Shown here: in pieces, positions 35,956 to 45,266 of the stretch | Position numbering within the stretch: position 1 is the first letter of the stretch | How the letters are laid out: each line of letters starts with the position of its first letter | Assembly: GCA_002415855.1 (NCBI GenBank) | Contig: DIAS01000193.1 | Location: 1-64,000, forward strand | Direction: 5' to 3' | DNA from: Bacteroidales bacterium UBA5072 | GTDB lineage: Bacteria; Bacteroidota; Bacteroidia; Bacteroidales; UBA10428 | DNA: 64,000 nucleotides | Made by a program: the position numbers and the translations under genes | Notes under the pieces: generated by a model | Seen by the model: the letters and a program-made list of their open reading frames with translations, nothing else | What the model was told of the DNA's origin: nothing | The model's database searches: none

Positions 35956-38900
35956 TGATTTACGGAATTTGCGAGTTCAAAGGCAAGTCTGTTCAGAATG
36001 CCGATCAAGGGATAGAAGAACAGCGTTTCTTCGATATGCTTTTCAGGGGACTTATAGAACGCGTTGAGTCCTTGCTCCAGGTAGTCTTTAATATTTAAAG
36101 ACCGCATCGCTTTAAACTTCATATAAGCTGAATTGTCGATGCCAAAATCTCCCTCCAGGTTAATGTGATTGACATACCTGTCTATCAGGTCGAAAAAGTG
36201 GATGATGGATGCTTCAATTAGCTCTTTGTTGGCAGCTGTATCCAAATCCTTGTAGAACGGAGTATCCGGTATATCAGTTTTCATGTTCAAGGACTTGCTC
36301 CAAACAGAAGTATCATTACCACCAATCCAGAATACCATGGGGCAATTGGTTATGTCCGCATTAATACCTGCCTTTAAAACGCCTTTGCAGGTGATCTCTT
36401 TTGGACTGTCCGACAGGGCAATTTTCAGCTGTCCGGGCTCTGTCCCGGTAATCTGTTTAAGAATGTATCTGAAGAAATTTGAGATATTCGGAAATTCCTT
36501 GCCAGAATCCAGGATCTTGATTGTTTTTGAAGCTGTGCCGCTCAACAGGATGTTTTTGGGGGATTCAGCAATCCCTTGCTTCTTTAAAAGATTTGCTGAA
36601 TAATAAACAATAGCGCCGTAAAACACCAGTATGGGCAATTTCATACTCCTGTCCTGCCGTAAAAGATCAGAATAATTGAATTTCAAATCCTTTTCATTTT
36701 CCAGAGAAAACAGGAAGCTGCTGAAATCAGCTGAATCCTTCCTCTTTTCGACTATATCGCTAAGTATCTCACGTTTATTGGGATTGTTGCCAATGGCATC
36801 CTCAACGGGAGCCCTGTACAATCTGACAAACCCGTTATTATCCGTGGTGTTGGAAAAAGCGCCGTACGGAAATCCGTCACCAAAGATGGCATTACCTGCA
36901 AACTTGACAGAGGAGATGAATTCAGGCAAACTGCTGGCATTCTTAAAGACGGCAATATCAGAGGACCCTCCTCCGATATCCACTGAAAGGCTGAGCCCTG
37001 GATAAATATTGCGATAATGAAGATAAGGTGCAATACTTTCCGGAATTGCATTGATGTTGTCTGTACTGTCAGTTTTGAATATCTTTCGGTATGCTTTCTG
37101 CCATACTTCAAAAAAGATACCCTGTTCAAAGGAATCCATGCTGACTGGATAGAACCAGGTAATTCGGGTGTGCTGGGGATCTCCATTTAACAGAAGTGTT
37201 TTGTATAAAACCATGTACAAAAGACATTCAATGTAGTTCTCGACCAGAATCTTATCCTGTGGCTTGGTGTAGTTGCTCCATTTCAGCTTGGTGTGCAGGT
37301 GCAGGTAAGTTGAATAAAATACCTTTTCAAAAAGAAAGAAGTTATTCGTGTGGGTGAAAACCTCAACCGGCTCATTGAAATTAAGGTTCTGGTTATAGGT
37401 CAGGGCAGTTCGGAAGGGAAATTTGTAATTAGTTGCATTGTTAAACTGAAACGGGAATAATTCCCGTTCGAAATTGTTATCGTCGGCAACTTCTTTAGGC
37501 TCACCTTCTTTCCGGTCGATCAGCGACTGCCACATGGGAATGTCCGGGGTAACGTCAATTGCCTTCTCGGTATTGACACCAAATTTGTACTCAATATGGG
37601 TATTGGTCGTGCCAAAATCTACAGCAAATGAAACGGACTGATTGGCATCGCTGACTTTCATCCGGGGCACGATAAACCCTGAATTGGAATTATTGCCAAC
37701 CCGGATATATTCAAACGCCTTGGTTTTGTAATAAACACTTCTGATGGTGTTCTGTTCTCCCTTTTTCCGGACTACTTCAGCATTGATATTTAATTTACTG
37801 CCCTGCGCATAACTTTCGATAAACAATTCCTGGCTCCGGTCAAATCGTTTATCCTGAAGCGCTAGCGTATAATCAAGATCAATGCTGGAGGTGCATAAAA
37901 AGGGCAGGATCGCCAGGTGAATTTCCATTTTAACAATGTCTTCCTTGTGGTAAAGTTTCTTGAAGGAGATTTTTCCGTTTCTGACCGGTATTTCAAGCCG
38001 TGCTTCGATCCCTCCCGATGACAGGGTATCCAGTTTCAAATAGGTGGAGACATTTTCTGCCCTGAAATACTGAAAGAATGTTGGTGTCAGCGGGAGGAGG
38101 TGTTTCCTGGATCCGCATGTCATAAATTTGGTACTGTCAATCGTATAGGGCAGTTCAATAATCCTGTCCTCAAAGAAGTTGCCCGCTGACAGCCAAAAGT
38201 ACCTATCGCCCTGAACAGGTAAAACGGACTCGTTTTGGCTTTGGGTATTGCGGTAAGGCACCTGCGAATTAGTTTGCCATTGAATACCCTGGATTGTATA
38301 AGTCCAGGGGGTTGAGAATCTTTCATTAGGCAGAATCAAGGGTCTCATACCCATCAAGGGTAACTCAGGCCGGATGGCAAAATCACTTTCCTGACCAATG
38401 ACATTCCCGTCCATTTCCTGGATACCAAGAGGAATATTAAGTACTTCACAGGGATCATTGTCATTATCCAATACCGGACACCGGGGAAAATTGACGATAT
38501 CATTGCGGCTGATATTTGCAATTTTTGTTGTCATGGCATTGCTGAGATGTTTCTTAACGCCTTCCAGATAAGAATACACTTCAGGAAAGAGGTTCGCAAA
38601 ATTGTTCTGTCTTGAAAGTGTATAAAAATACTCAATGAATGACTTATCCCTTTGGGCCAGCGAAGCATATTGCTCTCCGAACAACCTGTGGTTTCCGCAG
38701 TTGATTTCCAGAGCCTCGGTTGCGATATGAACATCCGGTGCTGCAAAAAACAAGGTTGCCGGTGAAGTGCCACCAATTACCACATTGGCACTGTTAAGCA
38801 GGAAGTACAAACGGTTTACCCGGTCAAAATTATATACGGAGCAGTCCTGATTCCAGAACACTTCCAGGGTTCGGGAGAACATGGAATGCCGGTCATTATC

Positions 38901-39230
38901 ACCCTGAATCATCTGGCTGAAACGTTCTCTCGGATTCCAGGAGACAATTCTGATGACTTGCTTGTGCTTGGGATAGAGAAAAAACAATTGAGCCACATCG
39001 AGTGCCTCTGATACCAGTTTATGCTGTGCAGTCATACCCTCGATTCCATTATCAGCTACCCACCTGAATGCGGATTTAACCAGGTCAATCCGGGCAAAAG
39101 GACTGGGGATGGAGGTTGCAACATCATTGCCCTCAGTTTTGATGGTTCTTAATTGTTCTCTGGTAATCGGCAGGCTGACAAACCAGCCTGTACCATCCTG
39201 TCCTTCATGAAGTCTGTATACTTTTGCCAT
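35952..39230 (-). CDS. Giant actin/Hsp70-like ATPase (possible SrfB relative)
   Basis: A 1092-residue cytosolic protein. The C-terminal half carries the actin/Hsp70 nucleotide site: phosphate-1 loop FAVDFGTTNTHIEYKFG (about 535-551), phosphate-2 loop LSVDIGGGSSDIAVFK (about 748-763) and adenosine-binding ILLSGTASKTIKIL (about 892-905). The first 530 residues are a mostly beta-rich extension with no motif I know. The size and the late actin-like domain recall the SrfB virulence-factor family, but I cannot confirm that by eye. It starts 3 bases after the tubulin-like gene ends and overlaps the next gene by 4. Two cytoskeletal-type NTPases encoded side by side suggest a filament or scaffold function. 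Confidence 0.82.
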   Translation of the reverse strand: MAKVYRLHEGQDGTGWFVSLPITREQLRTIKTEGNDVATSIPSPFARIDLVKSAFRWVADNGIEGMTAQHKLVSEALDVAQLFFLYPKHKQVIRIVSWNPRERFSQMIQGDNDRHSMFSRTLEVFWNQDCSVYNFDRVNRLYFLLNSANVVIGGTSPATLFFAAPDVHIATEALEINCGNHRLFGEQYASLAQRDKSFIEYFYTLSRQNNFANLFPEVYSYLEGVKKHLSNAMTTKIANISRNDIVNFPRCPVLDNDNDPCEVLNIPLGIQEMDGNVIGQESDFAIRPELPLMGMRPLILPNERFSTPWTYTIQGIQWQTNSQVPYRNTQSQNESVLPVQGDRYFWLSAGNFFEDRIIELPYTIDSTKFMTCGSRKHLLPLTPTFFQYFRAENVSTYLKLDTLSSGGIEARLEIPVRNGKISFKKLYHKEDIVKMEIHLAILPFLCTSSIDLDYTLALQDKRFDRSQELFIESYAQGSKLNINAEVVRKKGEQNTIRSVYYKTKAFEYIRVGNNSNSGFIVPRMKVSDANQSVSFAVDFGTTNTHIEYKFGVNTEKAIDVTPDIPMWQSLIDRKEGEPKEVADDNNFERELFPFQFNNATNYKFPFRTALTYNQNLNFNEPVEVFTHTNNFFLFEKVFYSTYLHLHTKLKWSNYTKPQDKILVENYIECLLYMVLYKTLLLNGDPQHTRITWFYPVSMDSFEQGIFFEVWQKAYRKIFKTDSTDNINAIPESIAPYLHYRNIYPGLSLSVDIGGGSSDIAVFKNASSLPEFISSVKFAGNAIFGDGFPYGAFSNTTDNNGFVRLYRAPVEDAIGNNPNKREILSDIVEKRKDSADFSSFLFSLENEKDLKFNYSDLLRQDRSMKLPILVFYGAIVYYSANLLKKQGIAESPKNILLSGTASKTIKILDSGKEFPNISNFFRYILKQITGTEPGQLKIALSDSPKEITCKGVLKAGINADITNCPMVFWIGGNDTSVWSKSLNMKTDIPDTPFYKDLDTAANKELIEASIIHFFDLIDRYVNHINLEGDFGIDNSAYMKFKAMRSLNIKDYLEQGLNAFYKSPEKHIEETLFFYPLIGILNRLAFELANSVNQ

Positions 39231-39233
39231 GAT

Positions 39234-40721
39234 TTAGCGAATTATTAAGTTTTTCCTGGACAATACCCTATCTGTGGATTTACCGAACATCTTGATCAGC
39301 ATGGTATGCTTTTTCTCAGATGAACGTATGGCTACATTATCAGTTAGCAGACAATTTTGTACATCAATTGCCTTGAAGGATTTATCTCCTTTGGGAACTT
39401 GTCCCCGGACAAGCTCAAGCGCATTATCAGCAGTGATCTCTTCTTCAAACGGATTGAATGAGGGCCTGTTGTCCTTCATCTCTTTCAGCCATTCATCAAA
39501 GTAATCGTTGAATGGTTGTATCTGGGTCTTAAATTCAATACTTCCAAAGTACTGGTTATCCAACAGAGATTGCTTGTTGGAAGTGGTCATTTTAACATTG
39601 CTTTTGGTCCAGCGGGAGCAATTCAAGGCCCTGGAAAGTCCCTTTGCAAGGTACTCAGTATATAGCTTGAATTTGGTGATGGGTGCTGAAAGCCGTTTGG
39701 CATTTTCAATATTCAGGTCAACAAAAGAAATATTTTCAGTATTCTTCTCGATACCAAATTCTTTGACCTGTGTGTCCGGCTGAAGCACATTGATGTTACT
39801 ACAGAAGTCCAGGATAGCCAGCACACCTGCCATCTCAAGGAAATGTGCATTGTTCCTCTGTCCCTGACCTCCGACTGCGTATTCCTGATGATTCGTATTT
39901 CCACGGTTACCTATGAAGTACAATGTATTGATTTGCCTTTGTGAGATGATCGTCCTGTTATAATAATCCATGGCAATCTTGGCCTTTTCTTCAAAAGACT
40001 CAGCGTTGATCTCCTCCTGCCTTGACAGGGAGAAGTATGGCAGGTAGGTTATCCCTCCGATAGGAGCAACACTTATCCAAACATGCCGGGGTATATTGGC
40101 ATTCCCCCTTAAATTCTTCAGCAACAAGGGAAAACCGGCTGCACCGGTACCCCCGAAAATTGAATTGATGATAAAAATAGCATCATCATTCCCAAAGGTC
40201 TGACCGAATCTCGTAAAATCATCAGAATGGGTAAACTGATCCAGTACAATCGAACCCATATTGGGATTGCCCTTGAAGCCAATGTCCAATAATGATCTCA
40301 GATTCTGTTCGGAATATAGCAGGCGGACAAAGTTCTTATCGTCTTTTTCAGCAATATCATCACTCATGCCGTCAAATCCGATATACTGGTTGAAAGTATT
40401 CATATCTGTATCCCGCAATTGAAACTGGAAGTATTCAGGGTTTACCACAGCCCTGTTTACTGTCAGTTCATTGATGGTTTTGATCTCCTGGGCAAAGAAA
40501 TCATCCGGATGGTCAACCTGGTTCCGGATTTCCTGGTAGAGGCGTAGAATGTCCTTGGTACGGTTCAGATCGCCATTCCCTGTATCGGGATCGATAATGA
40601 TGGGGATTACCGTATCAAAATCATTTTCAAGCCGGACACCGGATGCAAAAAGCATGGTCATGGCCTTTAAGACCCTTGATCCGGTACCGCCAATACCGAA
40701 AACATATAACTTTCTGGGCAT
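39234..40721 (-). CDS. Tubulin/FtsZ-like GTPase domain protein
   Basis: A 495-residue protein with the tubulin-type Rossmann site: N-terminal VFGIGGTGSRVLKAM (7-21), a base/ribose segment PIIIDPDTGNGDLNRT (about 40-55) and the glycine-rich phosphate loop SIFGGTGAAGFPLLLKNL (about 185-203), equivalent to GGGTGSG of tubulin and FtsZ. It is clearly not FtsZ: the C-terminal half is different and there is no FtsZ tail. It fits the bacterial 'tubulin-like' Pfam group (Tubulin_2, from memory). It precedes the actin-like gene by 3 bases. Whether it polymerises is unknown. Confidence 0.85.
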   Translation of the reverse strand: MPRKLYVFGIGGTGSRVLKAMTMLFASGVRLENDFDTVIPIIIDPDTGNGDLNRTKDILRLYQEIRNQVDHPDDFFAQEIKTINELTVNRAVVNPEYFQFQLRDTDMNTFNQYIGFDGMSDDIAEKDDKNFVRLLYSEQNLRSLLDIGFKGNPNMGSIVLDQFTHSDDFTRFGQTFGNDDAIFIINSIFGGTGAAGFPLLLKNLRGNANIPRHVWISVAPIGGITYLPYFSLSRQEEINAESFEEKAKIAMDYYNRTIISQRQINTLYFIGNRGNTNHQEYAVGGQGQRNNAHFLEMAGVLAILDFCSNINVLQPDTQVKEFGIEKNTENISFVDLNIENAKRLSAPITKFKLYTEYLAKGLSRALNCSRWTKSNVKMTTSNKQSLLDNQYFGSIEFKTQIQPFNDYFDEWLKEMKDNRPSFNPFEEEITADNALELVRGQVPKGDKSFKAIDVQNCLLTDNVAIRSSEKKHTMLIKMFGKSTDRVLSRKNLIIR

Positions 40722-40732
40722 AATCCTATGTA

Positions 40733-41182
40733 TTAAAAGGGTAAATGAATCTGTATCTTGCTGAACTGTTTCAGGATCAAGCTGTAGATAAAGCCAAGAA
40801 CCAGCGTGAACAGCATATTGACGAATGCATAACGCCAGGGCAATGATGCGGCATAATCCATATATCCTGTACTTGAATCGGCCAGGGCATCATTCAAAGC
40901 CTGGTTGCCGGAAGCAAAGATTTCACTGTTGGCAATGCCATAGGAAACACTGAAAACTACAACCACTGAGACGCCTAACCAGATCAGCCAATGCCAGATC
41001 TTTCCGTACGGATACCTCCATAAAAAGTAAAACAAAAGCCAAAGTAACAAAGGAATCAAGGCAAAAGACAGCCCGAGTTTGATGTAACCACCCCCATCAT
41101 ACAAATTTGTGTAAATCAGGTCATAATCAGGGCTGTATATACCAAACCACGTTTCATAGATTGTTGCAAAAGCGTCTTTCAT
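40733..41182 (-). CDS. Three-helix inner-membrane protein of the seven-gene operon
   Basis: A 149-residue membrane protein with three helices: about 33-53 (LGLSFALIPLLLWLLFYFLW), 63-83 (WLIWLGVSVVVVFSVSYGIA) and 118-140 (YAFVNMLFTLVLGFIYSLIL). The loop between helices two and three is polar (ASGNQALNDALADSSTGYMD). I recognise no family. It lies 7 bases after the vWA-like lipoprotein gene and 11 before the tubulin-like gene, so it is part of the operon; it could anchor one of the NTPases to the membrane. Confidence 0.75.
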   Translation of the reverse strand: MKDAFATIYETWFGIYSPDYDLIYTNLYDGGGYIKLGLSFALIPLLLWLLFYFLWRYPYGKIWHWLIWLGVSVVVVFSVSYGIANSEIFASGNQALNDALADSSTGYMDYAASLPWRYAFVNMLFTLVLGFIYSLILKQFSKIQIHLPF

Positions 41183-41189
41183 GGTAATT

Positions 41190-42485
41190 TTAATTAGAGA
41201 TTACTATTTTAAAATTCGTGAGATTCTTTTGATTGTTTTTGAAGGTGTAAGCACCGCTGATGGCATCCGTCAAATGCTTAAAGCCAAAAGTTCTTGAATT
41301 GTCAATTTGATCTTCTGTACCAGTATGTGCTGCCTCTATCCAGCCAGGAATCTCATTTTTCAACACGACTTCCAGTTCTCCGAATGGATTTTTCTCAGTG
41401 TATACGGTGATGATATGCGTAGGATTCTTAAAAGATGTTACGACATACTTCTGGCTATCTTTGATTTGCTCAATGCTTATTACGCTGTAATTCAGATTGC
41501 AGGAATAATTCTCAACTGAAGTCAGGTAACTTTCGGAAAAGGGGAGTGAACTATAATCAACGGCAAAGCAGAACTGAAAACCCCTTCCGTTTCGATCAGG
41601 CTTTGCGTCAGTAATCTTGTTCTTTAGCTTGCGGTCGGGTTTGAACGTGCCTTTTCTGTTGAAGGAAGGAATGATCTGGTAAGGTACGTTGTTCTCCTTG
41701 ATCACAAGGAAGCGGGCATAATTCTCGAACCCATTCAGACTACTGATGTAATCCTCGGGAAAGTATTTGTTGAGCAGTTCTGTTTTTCCAAATATCCAGA
41801 TATAAAATGGCCTGGGTTGGTTAAGATAAACCTTCCCGCCATGGGAACTATAGAAATAGTTGCCGTTAAAATCCGAGGTAAGTTTGATCATGATGGTTTG
41901 CAGATCCCCTTTGACCAATCGGGTGATGAACTTGCTTCGCGTTTCCTTGCCTTCAGTTGCCAATGCATTTAAAGGTGAACCGGGGAGGCCGATATCATAT
42001 ATGGCATCTGAGATAAGAAGGGTTACAGTATCATTCCGGGCATTTTCCAGGGCAATCTGAAGCATTGCGTTCAGGTTGCTTTTGGTAATATCGCCGCAAT
42101 GAAAACCCTGGCTGTTCAGTTTGGATTTAAATACAACGGGATTGTTTCCCAATTTATTTATTTTTAACTCATTACCACCATTTATCAAAAAGAATTCCCT
42201 TTTTGTATTGTGCGCAACAAATTCGGGCTTCTCAGACAATTCCGATACCACATCCACATAAGCAGTAATGCCATTTACATAGCCGAACATGCTTTCCGAG
42301 TTTTCCAGGTAGAATACTGCCTTGGCAATTTTGCTTTCCCGCATAACCGGGCTTGTTTTCGGAGTATCAGTATGTTTTCTTCTGGCTTGATTGTTTCTTT
42401 CATGCTTTCCTGGCGGCGAACAAGCATAAAAAAGCATACCGAAGACTGTCAGGATCAAAAAACCGATTGCAATTCCTTTGTTCAT
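41190..42485 (-). CDS. vWA-like lipoprotein, first gene of the seven-gene operon
   Basis: A 431-residue predicted lipoprotein (MNKGIAIGFLILTVFGMLFY, then ACS with Cys22). From about residue 54 it resembles a von Willebrand A domain: AVFYLENSESMFGYVNG (56-72) holds E-x-S-x-S where MIDAS sites have D-x-S-x-S, and DTVTLLISDAIYDIGLPG (about 157-174) supplies the strand with the later Asp. The C-terminal 200 residues are beta-rich and unassigned. Being exported and lipidated, it is the outer-facing part of the system, perhaps a ligand or cell-wall sensor. No close promoter match was found upstream. Confidence 0.7.
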   Translation of the reverse strand: MNKGIAIGFLILTVFGMLFYACSPPGKHERNNQARRKHTDTPKTSPVMRESKIAKAVFYLENSESMFGYVNGITAYVDVVSELSEKPEFVAHNTKREFFLINGGNELKINKLGNNPVVFKSKLNSQGFHCGDITKSNLNAMLQIALENARNDTVTLLISDAIYDIGLPGSPLNALATEGKETRSKFITRLVKGDLQTIMIKLTSDFNGNYFYSSHGGKVYLNQPRPFYIWIFGKTELLNKYFPEDYISSLNGFENYARFLVIKENNVPYQIIPSFNRKGTFKPDRKLKNKITDAKPDRNGRGFQFCFAVDYSSLPFSESYLTSVENYSCNLNYSVISIEQIKDSQKYVVTSFKNPTHIITVYTEKNPFGELEVVLKNEIPGWIEAAHTGTEDQIDNSRTFGFKHLTDAISGAYTFKNNQKNLTNFKIVISN

Positions 42486-42917
42486 GCTGATGAGATTATG
42501 TTCATAAAACTCTAGTATTGTTGCCAGTGTGCTCAGGACTTCTCAACCATCCATACGCAGGCATTAGAAAATAAGTTTTGTATGAGGTTATCCGTGTGTG
42601 GAAATAAAAAATCCATGAGGATTTGACAGGTGGATCAGGATTCATGGGGTGGTTGGTTAATAAATGATTGTCAGTAACGTTTGCGGGCAGGGTTCTTTTT
42701 GGGTTTCACATGATAAATTTTACGGTATTACCTCGAAATATAATTAAATGAATTGATATTAACAAACACACGAACCAATGTTTGTATCATGGATTGATCC
42801 TTGAAGTCGGCCTGTAAACAATCAATCACCTCTCCTGTTAATATTCTATTGAAATTAATCTTTCGAAAATCTATTATGATCAGCCTGTAATTTGTATTTT
42901 TACTAAATCAGAAACGT
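42486..42917. other. 432-base divergent intergenic region
   Basis: This gap separates the seven-gene operon (leftward) from bcp (rightward) and must hold both promoters. I found no convincing coding frame. The -7 consensus TAnnTTTG was not found cleanly for either side; TAATTTGTATTTTTAC at 42888-42903 is the nearest for bcp. A weak inverted repeat CCATGA/TCATGG lies around 42612-42647. Most of it is AT-rich without other visible structure. Confidence 0.5.
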
Positions 42918-43385
42918 ATGACACAATTAAAAGAAGGTGCCAAAGCACCGTTGTTTAAAGGAAAGGACCAGGATGGCAAATGGGTAGGCCTGGAGGATTT
43001 TAAAGGTAAAAAGGTTGTATTATATTTCTATCCCAAGGATGACACACCCGGCTGTACCGCCGAAGCATGCAACCTCAGGGATAATTATGATTACCTTTTA
43101 GAGAAAGGTTTTGCCATTATTGGCATTAGTCCTGACGATGAAAAATCACATGCCAAATTCAGGGCTAAGTTTGAACTGCCATTCAGTCTCATTGCCGATC
43201 CTGAGGCGAAGATTTTAAATGCCTACGGCGTTTGGGGTGAGAAGAACATGTATGGTAAGAAGTATATGGGAGTGCTGCGTACTACCTTTGTGGTAGATGA
43301 ATCAGGCAATATCCTGAAGATCATCAGCAAAGTTAACACGGGGGATCATACCCGCCAGATTTTGGAAGAGCTGGGAATCAATTAA
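42918..43385 (+). CDS. bcp: Thioredoxin-dependent peroxiredoxin (Bcp/PrxQ)
   Basis: Reduces hydrogen peroxide and organic hydroperoxides; 155 residues, standard for the family. The peroxidatic Cys46 and resolving Cys51 sit in YPKDDTPGCTAEACNLRDNY, the hallmark of the two-Cys atypical PrxQ type. VVLYFYPKDD, GISPDDEKSHAKFRAKFELP (about 75-94) and the Arg in LRTTFVVDESG are conserved. It is 11 bases before recA, so the two genes are likely co-transcribed, which would link peroxide defence and DNA repair. Confidence 0.96.
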   Translation: MTQLKEGAKAPLFKGKDQDGKWVGLEDFKGKKVVLYFYPKDDTPGCTAEACNLRDNYDYLLEKGFAIIGISPDDEKSHAKFRAKFELPFSLIADPEAKILNAYGVWGEKNMYGKKYMGVLRTTFVVDESGNILKIISKVNTGDHTRQILEELGIN

Positions 43386-43396
43386 AAGACAATATA

Positions 43397-44407
43397 ATGG
43401 CAAAGGAACAAACCATCGACGACATCAGAAAAGAGAAGCTCAAATCGCTTGAAACTACATTGGGCAAAATCGAAAAGGACTTTGGCAAGGGGGCCATCAT
43501 GAAACTGGGCGACCATGCGGTGGTTTCGGTTGGGGCAATCCCCTCCGGATCAATAGCCCTGGACATAGCCCTTGGCGTTGGTGGTTATCCGCGCGGTCGG
43601 GTGGTTGAAATATTTGGTCCTGAATCATCGGGTAAAACCACACTGGCCATTCATGCCATTGCACAGGCTCAAAAGGCAGGTGGGATAGCTGCTTTCATTG
43701 ATGCAGAGCATGCATTCGACAGCTCATATGCGCAAAAGCTTGGAGTGGATATTGAGAATCTATTGATTTCCCAGCCTGATAACGGGGAGCAGGCACTTGA
43801 AATTACAGATCACCTCATCCGGTCAGGAGCCATCGATATTATTGTGATTGACTCTGTTGCAGCCCTCACTCCCAAAGCCGAGATCGAGGGTGAAATGGGT
43901 GACTCCAAGATGGGGCTTCAGGCCAGGCTTATGTCACAGGCACTTCGTAAACTTACAGCAACCATCAGCAAGACCAATACCTGCTGTGTATTCATCAACC
44001 AGTTGCGTGAAAAAATCGGGATTATGTTCGGCAATCCCGAGACAACAACCGGAGGAAACGCACTGAAGTTCTATGCTTCCGTGCGGATTGACATCAGGAA
44101 AATTAACCAGATCAAGGAAGGAGAGGAAGTATTTGGCAACCGCACCAAGGTCAGAATAGTGAAAAACAAGCTGGCCCCTCCTTTCCGCAAGGCTGAATTT
44201 GATATTCTTTATGGAGAAGGGATATCCAGGATAGGAGAAATTATCGACATGGCCACGGAACTTGAAATCATCAGGAAGAGCGGATCATGGTTCAGCTATG
44301 GCGAAACCCGCCTTGGACAGGGCCGTGACGCAGTAAAACAGTTGCTCACAGATAATCCTGAATTATCGGAAGAGATCGAAAAGAAGATCATTGAAAAGTT
44401 GAAATGA
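43397..44407 (+). CDS. recA: Recombinase RecA
   Basis: Strand-exchange ATPase and LexA/SOS co-protease; 336 residues. The N-terminal helix, Walker A GPESSGKT (74-81), the catalytic Glu in FIDAEHAFD (about 102-110), Walker B DIIVIDSVAALTPKAEIEGE (about 149-168), loop L1, loop L2 (FGNPETTTGGNALKFYASVR, about 213-232) and the short C-terminal domain are all in place. The C-terminus lacks the long acidic tail of E. coli RecA. It starts 11 bases after bcp. Confidence 0.99.
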   Translation: MAKEQTIDDIRKEKLKSLETTLGKIEKDFGKGAIMKLGDHAVVSVGAIPSGSIALDIALGVGGYPRGRVVEIFGPESSGKTTLAIHAIAQAQKAGGIAAFIDAEHAFDSSYAQKLGVDIENLLISQPDNGEQALEITDHLIRSGAIDIIVIDSVAALTPKAEIEGEMGDSKMGLQARLMSQALRKLTATISKTNTCCVFINQLREKIGIMFGNPETTTGGNALKFYASVRIDIRKINQIKEGEEVFGNRTKVRIVKNKLAPPFRKAEFDILYGEGISRIGEIIDMATELEIIRKSGSWFSYGETRLGQGRDAVKQLLTDNPELSEEIEKKIIEKLK

Positions 44408-44497
44408 CAACTCCTGTCATCCTATGCACCGGTGAAGGATCTTCATCAGCAAAGATGCTTCAATAACGTTCGGCTTGACTGGGTACCTCGGCTGAAC

Positions 44498-45247
44498 TTA
44501 TGCAAAAACAACTTTCGACCTGACACAAACCTGACCTGTCCCGGCGAGAGAACCTTCAACTGCAATGGTCAGGGGCTGTTTTTCAATTGTTTCCTTTCTC
44601 AGGGCAACAACATCACCTGCTTTTACTTCATGCTTGTATTCTATGGCAAAGAAGGCGGGTGTTCTTTCTTCCAGCAGATTCTGGTCGAAGAGGTCGAATA
44701 TCCATTCCACATAACGGGCATTATTCACATGCCGGTTCTGGTCGAGATCACTGTACCGGACCCTGTGAATCTCTATTTCTTCAACGGATACCTCATGAAA
44801 AGGATCAGAAGGGATTTCCATGCTGTACTTCCCAGCATTTGACTGAATCACATCACCTGCCAGAGGAATGATCGTTGGTCTGCGGGTTTTCAGGTCAAGC
44901 AGGATCCACCTGGAGGTTGCTGAAATGCAGGTTTCTCCATCCACAGAGATCCGATAATCACGGCGGTAAAAAATACGTTCTGTTCCCAATGGCCAGGTTT
45001 CTGTGAGAAACTCCTGCCCCCACCCGGGCATTTTGATTATATTGACATACAGCCGTGAAAGTACCCAAACCAGTCCGGACTGGTGCACAAACTTGTACCC
45101 GACATCCAGATGGGTAGCATGCTTTCCGGCAACCTCCTGAAGGTACCCGCACATGCTGCTTATACGCATCAGTTTATTCAAACCGATGTCAAATGAACGT
45201 ACCTGGAAAGTCTCACCCCACACAGGGGAATACACTTTGGCCCGCAT
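44498..45247 (-). CDS. Acyl-ACP thioesterase (FatA/FatB-like)
   Basis: Releases free fatty acids from acyl carrier protein; 249 residues with two hotdog domains. I chose the ATG at 45247 (MRAKVYSPVWGETFQVRSFD), since the longer frame runs into a hairpin. The first hotdog has DLGYKF-like DVGYKFVHQSGLVWVLSRLY (about 45-64); the second has RVRYSDLDQNRHVNNARYVE (about 157-176), with the Asn-His pair of the plant-type active site. Anaerobic Bacteroidota carry such enzymes for lipid turnover. The gene stands between recA (convergent) and a ferredoxin gene on its own strand. Confidence 0.9.
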   Translation of the reverse strand: MRAKVYSPVWGETFQVRSFDIGLNKLMRISSMCGYLQEVAGKHATHLDVGYKFVHQSGLVWVLSRLYVNIIKMPGWGQEFLTETWPLGTERIFYRRDYRISVDGETCISATSRWILLDLKTRRPTIIPLAGDVIQSNAGKYSMEIPSDPFHEVSVEEIEIHRVRYSDLDQNRHVNNARYVEWIFDLFDQNLLEERTPAFFAIEYKHEVKAGDVVALRKETIEKQPLTIAVEGSLAGTGQVCVRSKVVFA

Positions 45248-45266
45248 TATGATTTTTATTAAATAC

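Noticed and set aside
39234..40721. Calling the tubulin-like gene ftsZ
   Set aside because: It has the nucleotide loops, but the C-terminal half and tail are unlike FtsZ, and it is not in a division cluster.
41190..42485. Operon acquired as a mobile island
   Set aside because: There is no integrase, transposase, tRNA or flanking direct repeat, and the operon sits between rsmG and bcp-recA. Base composition looks similar by eye. Transfer cannot be excluded but is not supported.
42486..42917. Small gene or RNA in the 432-base divergent gap
   Set aside because: No frame with ribosome-binding site and plausible protein, and only weak short inverted repeats; nothing beyond promoters is supported.
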